Positions 36,011 through 43,129 of a stretch of DNA of 64,000 nucleotides are shown piece by piece (the stretch's first letter is position 1; each line of letters opens with the position of its first letter). A program made the position numbers and the translations under genes. The notes beneath the pieces are model-generated. The model searched no databases and was not told the origin of the DNA. It saw only the letters and a program-made list of their open reading frames with translations. Source of the DNA: DASPKM01 sp963817075 (GTDB lineage Bacteria; Bacteroidota; Bacteroidia; Chitinophagales; Chitinophagaceae); contig CAWFMT010000009.1 of NCBI GenBank assembly GCA_963817075.1, forward strand, positions 434,001-498,000. The letters run 5' to 3'.

Positions 36011-37609
36011 ATGAATCAATCGACAGATAGAAATATGCCTTTGGTTTCAGTGATCATTCCATGTTTCAATCATGCCCGCTTTTTGCAGGAAGCTGTGGAA
36101 AGTGTTTTGCAACAAACCTATCCCAATATTGAAATCATCATAGTGAATGATGGATCAACAGATGATACCGAGCAAACTGCGAAATCTTTTGAAGGAATTA
36201 AGTATTTCTATCAGCCAAATAAAGGATTGTCGGCGGCGAGAAATGCAGGCATCAAGGAGGCGAGTGGGGAATTTCTCGTCTTCCTGGATGCAGACGACTG
36301 GCTTTACAAAGATGCAATATTTACAAACTTTCAATACCTGCAACGTAATCCATTGGCAGCATTTGTTTCCGGCGCTCACGATAAAGTAACCTCGGACAAG
36401 AAATTCATAAGTGAGGCGGTCTGGCAAATAAATTCTGATCATTATCTCCACCTGCTGCAGGGAAACTATATTGGGATGCATGCAACCGTGATGTACCGCA
36501 GACATATATTTGATGAATTTCTTTTCGATACAAACCTGAAAGCATGTGAAGATTATGACTTATATCTGAGGATCGCAAGAAAGCATCCTGTAGTTCATCA
36601 TACACACAAGCTGGCACCATACAGGATTCATGGAAATAATATGTCCTCAGACATTTCAATGATGCTGGACATGGTTTTGCAAGTGCATTCCAGGCAGGAG
36701 AGACTGTTGACTACCGCAGAGGAAAAGAAAGCTTTTCAAAATGGAAGAAGGATTTGGAAAGAATATTATACTGAACTTATTAATAATAAAAAAAACCTGG
36801 AGGAGTCGGATAAATCCTTATCTAATTCACAAGATGAACCTCAGAACTCAAGATCTAAAATGTCAAGATTAAAATCTTTCGTTAAGAAAATAACCCCATC
36901 ACCTCTATTAAGAGTCATGCACCGGGCCGGAATGTATAAAAATTACAATCCCTTACCGGGAAAAGTGAATGCAGGTGACTTTGACAGACTTTCACCTTTT
37001 AGTTTAGAATTTGGATATGACCGCGGGGGACCGGTTGATCGCTACTATATCGAAAATTTCCTGCACAAATATTCCCCAGATATAAAGGGCAGAGTTTTGG
37101 AGATAGGAGATAATGAATACACTACGAGGTTCGGTGATGCAAAGGTTGATAAAAGTGAGATCCTGCATGTTGATGAGAATAATGCAAAGGCGAATTATAT
37201 AGCTGATCTCAGTAATGCGCCTGTTCTGCCAGATAATAATTTTGATTGTATTATTCTAACCCAAACTCTTCACCTGATATATGATTTCAAGGGTGCGATC
37301 CAAACTTGCCACCGTGTACTAAAACCAGGAGGGGTATTATTAATGACAAGTCCTGGGATCACCTTAATAGACCATGGAGAGTGGAATGATTCCTGGCTAT
37401 GGTCATTTACAAGGAATTCTATTCAAAGGATCTTGGCTGAAAATTTTCCATCATCCTTTTCTGAAGTGAAGAGTCACGGTAACTTGTTTGTTGCAACGGC
37501 ATTTCTATATGGAATGGGGTTGCCTGAGGTTTCTAAAGAGAAAATGGATTTCCATGATCCGCATTATGAAGTTATTATTACTGCAAGGGCTGTCAAATCA
37601 TCTCATTGA
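36011..37609 (+). CDS. GT2 glycosyltransferase fused to a class I methyltransferase
   Basis: A 532-residue two-domain protein. The N-half (about 1-255) is GT2: LVSVIIPCFNHARFLQEAVE, IIIVNDGSTDDT, VFLDADDWLYKD and ACEDYDLYLRIARKH. After a linker rich in S, N and K (about 258-320), the C-half is a Rossmann methyltransferase: RVLEIGDNEYTTRFG (SAM motif I), LPDNNFDCIILTQTLHLIYD and CHRVLKPGGVLLMTSPG. It could add a sugar and methylate it. Its stop overlaps the deacetylase start by 4 bp (TTGA), showing tight coupling. Substrates are unknown. Confidence 0.87.
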   Translation: MNQSTDRNMPLVSVIIPCFNHARFLQEAVESVLQQTYPNIEIIIVNDGSTDDTEQTAKSFEGIKYFYQPNKGLSAARNAGIKEASGEFLVFLDADDWLYKDAIFTNFQYLQRNPLAAFVSGAHDKVTSDKKFISEAVWQINSDHYLHLLQGNYIGMHATVMYRRHIFDEFLFDTNLKACEDYDLYLRIARKHPVVHHTHKLAPYRIHGNNMSSDISMMLDMVLQVHSRQERLLTTAEEKKAFQNGRRIWKEYYTELINNKKNLEESDKSLSNSQDEPQNSRSKMSRLKSFVKKITPSPLLRVMHRAGMYKNYNPLPGKVNAGDFDRLSPFSLEFGYDRGGPVDRYYIENFLHKYSPDIKGRVLEIGDNEYTTRFGDAKVDKSEILHVDENNAKANYIADLSNAPVLPDNNFDCIILTQTLHLIYDFKGAIQTCHRVLKPGGVLLMTSPGITLIDHGEWNDSWLWSFTRNSIQRILAENFPSSFSEVKSHGNLFVATAFLYGMGLPEVSKEKMDFHDPHYEVIITARAVKSSH

Positions 37610-38562
37610 AAAGCATCTTACATAAACTTAAATCGTATTTCCAGGGAAAGGCAATTATCCTAATGTATCATCGTATTGCAAAGGTGAAGTTTGACCCATG
37701 GGACCTTTGTGTTACTCCGGAAAATTTCGAACAGCAATTGGATGTTTTATCAAAAAGATATAGAGTAATACCTCTTGACGAGCTAATTGATCAACTTAAA
37801 AAAGGAAGGTTTTTTAAAAATGCAGTATCCATCACTTTTGACGATGGCTATATAGATAATTATACAGTAGCAAAGCCATTACTTGAAAAATTCAATTTGC
37901 CTGCTACGTTTTTTATTCCAACCCTTAATGTTGGAAAGAATAAGGAATATTGGTGGGATGAATTGGAGCAGATAATTTCAAATGCCGAATCTAATTCCTC
38001 GATCTTGATTCAAATTGGAGGAAGCAAATTTCAATATAAGTTCGAAGCTCAAAGCAGGTTGAAATGTTATATGGAAATATGGGAAAAATTACTACCGGAG
38101 CCTCACATTGAACAGCAACGTGTACTTGATGGCCTAAGGAGCCAATTGAATATCCCGGAAGATTTGCGTGCTGATTATTGGTGTATGGATGCAAATGCAA
38201 TCAAAGAGATTTCAAGATCCCATTTATTCAATGTGGAAGCGCATACCTTTTCGCATCCAGCATTAAGTTACCATAGCAAACAATTCCAGGAAGAAGAACT
38301 AAGAATAGGGCAGCAGCAATTAAGCGTATTATCAGGGCAACCTGTGAGGTTTATTGCCTATCCATATGGTAACTATAATGCAGCTACAACTGCGCTTGCC
38401 AGTCAATACTATAAAGCTGCATTTACAACCGAAGAAAAAATGGTGACCAGGACCTCAGAAAAATATAAGCTGGGAAGATTCATGGTAAAGGATTGGGGAG
38501 GCGAAGAATTCGAAGGGAAACTTCACGCATGGGTTGCAGATTCTGCTCGTGTTTCGATCTGA
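37606..38562 (+). CDS. Polysaccharide deacetylase (NodB-like) family protein
   Basis: A 318-residue CE4-type protein: AIILMYHRIA (17-26), SITFDDGYIDNY (catalytic-type D79 and metal-binding D80), NLPATFFIPT and EAHTFSHPALSYH (the two metal-ligand histidines). It removes an acetyl group from an N-acetylated sugar in a glycan. No signal peptide is visible, so action on a cytoplasmic precursor is more likely than on the exported polymer. The start is TTG 37606, overlapping the upstream stop. Confidence 0.87.
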   Translation: MKSILHKLKSYFQGKAIILMYHRIAKVKFDPWDLCVTPENFEQQLDVLSKRYRVIPLDELIDQLKKGRFFKNAVSITFDDGYIDNYTVAKPLLEKFNLPATFFIPTLNVGKNKEYWWDELEQIISNAESNSSILIQIGGSKFQYKFEAQSRLKCYMEIWEKLLPEPHIEQQRVLDGLRSQLNIPEDLRADYWCMDANAIKEISRSHLFNVEAHTFSHPALSYHSKQFQEEELRIGQQQLSVLSGQPVRFIAYPYGNYNAATTALASQYYKAAFTTEEKMVTRTSEKYKLGRFMVKDWGGEEFEGKLHAWVADSARVSI

Positions 38563-38575
38563 TCAAAATTGAAAG

Positions 38576-39484
38576 ATGAACAAAGATTTTCCAAAAATTT
38601 CCATCATAACTGCCTTTTATAACGAAGAAAGGTTTCTCAGTGAAGCAATTGAATCTGTGTTGAAGCAAGGATATGAGAACTGGGAATTGATGTTAGTTGA
38701 TGACGGATCATCTGATGGAAGCACATCGATAGCAAAGGAATTCGCTGGCAATTATCCTGACAAGATATTTTATCTGGAACATTCGGGCCATTCCAATAGA
38801 GGGTTGAGTTCAAGCCGGCAACTTGCGCTTAATAATTCAAGAGGCGAGTTGATAGCATTGCTTGATGCAGATGATATTTGGACAACCAACAAGCTCGATG
38901 ACCAATACAAGTTATTTAAGAAGTTACCTGATACAGGTATGAGCTGTGAGGCATCTGTATATTGGTATAGCTGGGCTAATGAAATTGGAAGTGAGGACGT
39001 TCTCACCCCTATTGGCGCAGAACAGGACCAGTTGCATGAACCACCGTCCTTAATGTGGACCCTGTATCCTCTTGGAAAAGGCGCTGCTCCTTGTCCATCC
39101 GGTTTGATGTTTAGCAGAAATGCAATCACGTGCTCAGGTGGTTTTGACAATGGATTTACAGGAGATAAACAATTGTATGAAGACCAGGCCTTTCTTGCCA
39201 AAATCTATAGTCGCGAGAAAGTTTTTATTTCTTCCAAAGCAAATAATTTCTACAGGCAGCGAGCTGGATCCCTTGTAGAATCGATCCATAAAAAAGGAGG
39301 ATACAAAAATGTTAGAAAATTCTTTCTGGATTGGTTAACGCACTACCTTGAATCGGAAAAGATTAGTAATCGTAAAGTCGACTCGCTGATTAAGAGAGCA
39401 TTATTCCCTTACAAACATCCACGCCTGTATTCAATACTCTCACTGTTTTCGAATAAGGTCCGCAGAATTATTAAAACCCAATAG
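38576..39484 (+). CDS. Glycosyltransferase family 2 protein
   Basis: A 302-residue GT-A enzyme: KISIITAFYNEERFLSEAIE (7-26), MLVDDGSSDGST, LIALLDADDIWTTNKL (DxD) and the acceptor-side KQLYEDQAFLAKIYS. It sits 13 bp after the deacetylase and 6 bp before the next GT2 gene, in one operon. The sugar it transfers cannot be read from sequence. Confidence 0.88.
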   Translation: MNKDFPKISIITAFYNEERFLSEAIESVLKQGYENWELMLVDDGSSDGSTSIAKEFAGNYPDKIFYLEHSGHSNRGLSSSRQLALNNSRGELIALLDADDIWTTNKLDDQYKLFKKLPDTGMSCEASVYWYSWANEIGSEDVLTPIGAEQDQLHEPPSLMWTLYPLGKGAAPCPSGLMFSRNAITCSGGFDNGFTGDKQLYEDQAFLAKIYSREKVFISSKANNFYRQRAGSLVESIHKKGGYKNVRKFFLDWLTHYLESEKISNRKVDSLIKRALFPYKHPRLYSILSLFSNKVRRIIKTQ

Positions 39485-39490
39485 GTGTAC

Positions 39491-40507
39491 ATGCAGCAAC
39501 CAAGGGTAACAGTATTAATGCCAGTATTCAACGCGGAGAAATTCCTCAAGGAAGCTATTGAAAGTATTTTATTACAATCATTTACTGACTTTGAATTACT
39601 CATCATTGATGATGCTTCAACAGACAATAGTTCTTCTATAATCCGTGAATTTACAGACGAGAGAATCCGTCTTGAAAAAAATGAAACGAATCTCGGTATA
39701 TCTGCAACTCTCAATAGAGGGATTGCCCTTGCGAAGGGAGAATGGATAGCACGCATGGATGCTGATGATATTAGTTATCCTGAAAGATTAAGAAAACAGT
39801 TTGATTATTGTCAGGCTAACCCGGATTGTGCTCTTTTGTCGTGTTGGGTGAGGGTAATAAATGAAGATGGGAACGAAATACGGGTTGAGAAATACAAGAG
39901 CAGGTTTTATTATTACAATCTTTGTTTTGAATGCTGGATGTATCATCCATCCATTATGTGCAGGAAAGACGCACTTGAAGAAATTGGGGGTTACACAACT
40001 CCGTATTCTGAAGACTTTGAATTGTTTTGGCAATTATCAAGAAAATATAAGGTTTGGAATTTGCCTGAAGTGTTGATGGACTATCGCATTACATCCACAA
40101 GTCTCCACCAGGTATTGCGAAAACAAGAATATGAGGAATTTCAGTCGCGCCAGGTCCAAAGAAACATTCAATATTATGTTAGAAATAAGCTTGAGATTTC
40201 AACCTCGGAACTGGAATGCCTGCGACATAATTTTGACAGAATGCTTTCCGAATGTTCAATTGCTAGCATTGTAGAAATTCTGAAGAAATTGGATGTTGTT
40301 ACAGAAGGTATCTTAAATAAGCAGAATCCAAATCTTGAGAAAAGTGCAATCATTGAAGCCGCTGCTCATAAGAAGCATTTCATCATTTTATACTTCGCAA
40401 GAAATCTTCCAAAAATGAAAGCAATATCATTATTGGTACGACTTAAAAAATATGGGCTGCTTTGGGATTTGATTCGCGGGTACTCACTAAAAAAAGCTCG
40501 GGTTTAA
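39491..40507 (+). CDS. Glycosyltransferase family 2 protein
   Basis: A 338-residue GT-A enzyme: RVTVLMPVFNAEKFLKEAIE (4-23), LLIIDDASTDNS, WIARMDADDISYPERL (DxD) and YSEDFELFWQLSRKY. The ATG at 39491 is preferred; GTG 39485 would add two residues. It is the last gene of the glycan locus on this strand. A full TTAACCGC element begins 3 bp after its stop. Confidence 0.88.
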   Translation: MQQPRVTVLMPVFNAEKFLKEAIESILLQSFTDFELLIIDDASTDNSSSIIREFTDERIRLEKNETNLGISATLNRGIALAKGEWIARMDADDISYPERLRKQFDYCQANPDCALLSCWVRVINEDGNEIRVEKYKSRFYYYNLCFECWMYHPSIMCRKDALEEIGGYTTPYSEDFELFWQLSRKYKVWNLPEVLMDYRITSTSLHQVLRKQEYEEFQSRQVQRNIQYYVRNKLEISTSELECLRHNFDRMLSECSIASIVEILKKLDVVTEGILNKQNPNLEKSAIIEAAAHKKHFIILYFARNLPKMKAISLLVRLKKYGLLWDLIRGYSLKKARV

Positions 40508-40510
40508 AGC

Positions 40511-40621
40511 TTAACCGCAAACCTGCCTGCGTGACGCAGTCAGGCAGGGGCGCCAGAGGGGGCAAAGGTTCGCCATAGTTCCTTGTGAAACCTTGCGTCT
40601 TTGTTTCTTGGCGGTAAAAAT
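40511..40621 (+). repeat. TTAACCGC-family repeat, full copy with nested palindrome
   Basis: The left arm starts TTAACCGCAAACCTGCCTGC and the right arm ends CTTGGCGGTAAAAAT. Inside the left arm is an extra palindrome, CCTGCCTG...CAGGCAGG around GCGTGACGC (about 40522-40548), absent from the other copies here. It fills the gap between the glycan locus and the mhqO-like gene. Confidence 0.8.
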
Positions 40622-40636
40622 CTTTCAGACTACACT

Positions 40637-40644
40637 TAGCTTTG
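40637..40644 (+). promoter_or_regulatory. Candidate -7 box for the mhqO-mhqD pair
   Basis: TAGCTTTG matches TAnnTTTG but lies only 4 bp before the ATG at 40649. Transcription would then start at or near the A of the start codon, giving a leaderless mRNA. No -33 TTTG at the usual distance. Confidence 0.35.
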
Positions 40645-40648
40645 TGAT

Positions 40649-41587
40649 ATGATCAACAGAATACTCGGCCTCCACCATATCACCGCTATTGCAGGATCGG
40701 CCCAGGCAAATCTGGATTTTTATACTAAGGTCCTTGGATTGAGGCTCGTAAAAAAGACAGTCAATTTTGACGATCCCGGAACTTACCATTTATATTATGG
40801 AAATGAAATTGGTGAGCCAGGGACTATACTCACGTTTTTCCCCTGGGAAGGCGCAATTTCTGGCAGAATAGGTACGGGCATGGCAACAGAAATTGACTAT
40901 TCTGTGCCAGAAGGTACCCTTGAATTTTGGCAGGATAGATTTGAAAAGTTCAATGTAAAGCAGGAATCCATCGCAGAAAAAATGGGAGAATCCTATATTC
41001 CGTTTGTTGATCCCGATGGTTTGAAATTGAATTTAGTCATTTCAAAAACTGCTGATCTAAGAACTCCCTGGGTAGGAGGGGAAGTCAAAACCGAAAATGC
41101 TATTAAAGGATTTCATAGTGTGAGTTTGCAGTTAAAAAATATAGAACCCACAGCACGAATTCTCACGGATATTTTTGGATATAGAGAAATTACAGTGGAA
41201 AGGAACAGGTCAAGATTTTCAACTGATGCTATTCAAGCTGCAAATAATGTTGAGCTTATACATGATCCTAATGGTAGACCTGGTCATGTAGCAGCAGGGA
41301 CCAATCATCATGTTGCATTCAGAGTAAAAGATGATGATGTGTTGATGGAGTTTAGGGAAAAGGTGGCAAGTCGGGGGCTTGGCATTACTGAAAAAATCGA
41401 CCGAAATTATTTTTATTCTATTTATTTCCGGGAGCCCGGTGGTGTGTTGTTTGAAATTGCTTCAGATAATCCTGGATTTACAATTGATGAGCCACTCAAT
41501 GAATTAGGCACCCACTTAAAATTACCGGCACAATATGAAAGCAGCAGATCAAAAATTGAAACAGTATTGCCGGCCTTGAATATCTAA
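40649..41587 (+). CDS. Ring-cleaving dioxygenase of the VOC superfamily (MhqO-like)
   Basis: A 312-residue protein with paired glyoxalase/VOC modules. The first (about 5-150) has GLHHITAIAGSAQANLDFYT-KVLGLRLVKKTVNFDD and PFVDPDGLKLNLV. The second (about 155-285) has GFHSVSLQLKNIEP, NHHVAFRVKDDD and YFREPGGVLFEIASD. His and Glu at the expected places suggest a metal site. In Bacillus, MhqO takes part in resistance to hydroquinones and is made together with the hydrolase MhqD, the same partner as here. Confidence 0.82.
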   Translation: MINRILGLHHITAIAGSAQANLDFYTKVLGLRLVKKTVNFDDPGTYHLYYGNEIGEPGTILTFFPWEGAISGRIGTGMATEIDYSVPEGTLEFWQDRFEKFNVKQESIAEKMGESYIPFVDPDGLKLNLVISKTADLRTPWVGGEVKTENAIKGFHSVSLQLKNIEPTARILTDIFGYREITVERNRSRFSTDAIQAANNVELIHDPNGRPGHVAAGTNHHVAFRVKDDDVLMEFREKVASRGLGITEKIDRNYFYSIYFREPGGVLFEIASDNPGFTIDEPLNELGTHLKLPAQYESSRSKIETVLPALNI

Positions 41588-41588
41588 T

Positions 41589-42224
41589 ATGCACAAAAAA
41601 CAAATCATATCAGCTGGGAAAAAATTAGGAGAGGCAGAAAAAGTCCTTATCATGATTCACGGGAGGGGTGGATCGGCCGAAGACATCCTTTCATTCTCTT
41701 CTCATTTAGATATAAATGAATTCTCTCTAATAGCTCCGCAGGCTACAAACAATACATGGTATCCATTTGCATTTCTTGTTCCACCTGCTCAGAATGAACC
41801 CTGGTTGAGTTCTGCCTTAGACCTTTTGCGAGCAGTTGTTGAGGATATATTAAAGGCAGGTATCAGCGAACGCAATATCTTTTTTCTTGGCTTTTCTCAA
41901 GGCGCTTGTCTCACACTTGAATTCACCGCGAGAAATGCAACATATTGGGGAGGAATAATTGCATTTACTGGTGGCCTTATTGGAGATAGAATCTATAAGG
42001 AAAATTATAAAGGAAATTTCCAGGGATCAAATGTATTTATAGGGAGCAGCAATCCCGACCCGCATGTTCCAGTAGAACGGGTCCACGCTTCTGCGGAAAT
42101 TCTGAAAAGCATGAGTGCCAAGGTCACAGTTAAAATCTATGACGGCATGGGACATACGATTAATCAGGATGAAATCATCGAAGCTAATAAGGTTCTTAAT
42201 GGCTTAACCGCAAATGCGCCATGA
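41589..42224 (+). CDS. Phospholipase/carboxylesterase-like alpha/beta hydrolase (MhqD-like)
   Basis: A 211-residue serine hydrolase: MIHGRGGSAEDI oxyanion region, nucleophile elbow GFSQG (S103), acid D157 (SNPDPHVP) and base H189 (GMGHT). It begins 1 bp after the mhqO-like stop, so it is translated from the same mRNA. The pairing recalls the Bacillus mhq quinone-response genes. The last six codons (LTANAP) are the left end of a TTAACCGC repeat, which also supplies the TGA stop. Confidence 0.82.
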   Translation: MHKKQIISAGKKLGEAEKVLIMIHGRGGSAEDILSFSSHLDINEFSLIAPQATNNTWYPFAFLVPPAQNEPWLSSALDLLRAVVEDILKAGISERNIFFLGFSQGACLTLEFTARNATYWGGIIAFTGGLIGDRIYKENYKGNFQGSNVFIGSSNPDPHVPVERVHASAEILKSMSAKVTVKIYDGMGHTINQDEIIEANKVLNGLTANAP

Positions 42225-42282
42225 CGCAAGGTTTCGCCAGGGCTTTGTGTTACTTTGCGCCTTAACGTCCTGGCGGTTAATC
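42203..42282 (+). repeat. TTAACCGC-family repeat, full copy overlapping the mhqD end
   Basis: The left arm, TTAACCGCAAATGCGCCATG, starts inside the last codons of the mhqD-like gene. The right arm ends AACGTCCTGGCGGTTAATCT, 4 bp before the convergent FKBP gene's stop. The whole gap between the convergent genes is this element. Confidence 0.82.
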
Positions 42283-42285
42283 TCT

Positions 42286-42720
42286 TTATCCTATCGCCAA
42301 CAATTCCACATCGAAGATCAGTGTTGAATTAGGACCAATTGTTGGCCCAACCTGGCGCTCGCCATAACCTAATTGCGGTGGAATGAAAAATCTCCATTTG
42401 CTTCCCACACCCATTAACTGCAATCCTTCTGTCCATCCCTTTATGACCATGTTCAAAGGAAATGTAGCCGGCTGAGATCTTTGAACCGAACTATCAAACA
42501 CAGTACCGTCGATTAATGTTCCATGATAATGACATGTTACTTTATCTGTTGCAGAAGGTTTGGCGCCGGTGCCATCATTCAATATTTCATATTGAAGCCC
42601 ACTAGGCAGAGACACCACTTCAGGGCGAGTTGCATTTTTAGTCATGAACTCCTGTCCAGCTTTCAGGTTTGCTGAAGCCTTCTCATTTTTTTGTTGAAAG
42701 AGTCTATCTGAAATTCCCAT
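42286..42720 (-). CDS. FKBP-type peptidyl-prolyl cis-trans isomerase
   Basis: A 144-residue protein: a short N-terminal helix (about 10-28), then the FKBP domain with VSLPSGLQYEILNDGTG, VTCHYHGTLIDGTVFDSS, VIKGWTEGLQLMGVGSKWRF and PPQLGYGE. This is the FkpA/FklB-type layout, but no signal peptide is seen, so it is probably cytoplasmic. It catalyses proline isomerisation in folding proteins. It converges on the mhqD-like gene. Confidence 0.92.
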   Translation of the reverse strand: MGISDRLFQQKNEKASANLKAGQEFMTKNATRPEVVSLPSGLQYEILNDGTGAKPSATDKVTCHYHGTLIDGTVFDSSVQRSQPATFPLNMVIKGWTEGLQLMGVGSKWRFFIPPQLGYGERQVGPTIGPNSTLIFDVELLAIG

Positions 42721-43129
42721 TTTTTATTTTTTTGCGAAGCTAATGGAATATTTTTTTGACGATTTACGGAATCGATTGCGTACTTAGTTGCGAATTGGTA
42801 ACGATCATAAGCAGCGTCTATATCGTCAGTCAAGTCTTTGTCTCATAAAGGGTTTGGGGGAATTGCTCCTGAAAAATTTTAGTTATTAATCTCCTCAACC
42901 CCGATCAAGATTATCCAATTGTTCACTGAGAGCTTTAAACCTTATACTAATTATTCATTATATTGTTAATAATTAACGAAACTAACTGAACAATGCTTGT
43001 CCAAATCAAGGGGACGCAATCTTTCAGAGCCTCCTGTCTGTGCAATACCCTGAACATTAAGGCAATCCCTGTCTCAGCATTTCCTATTCTCTCTTACTTC
43101 AAACACATCACATTCAAACATCGAAGCGT
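42721..43129. other. 409-bp region upstream of susC
   Basis: No gene. It should hold the start signals for the PUL transcript and the divergent FKBP gene. I see AT-rich stretches (TTATATTGTTAATAATTAACG at about 42958) and no exact TAnnTTTG box. No hybrid two-component regulator, ECF sigma/anti-sigma pair or SARP-like regulator is adjacent, so control of the PUL is not visible here. Confidence 0.5.

Noticed and set aside
35627..36505. Minus-strand open frames opposite the GT2 genes
   Set aside because: They are shadows of AT-biased coding sequence on the other strand; no family similarity or signals.
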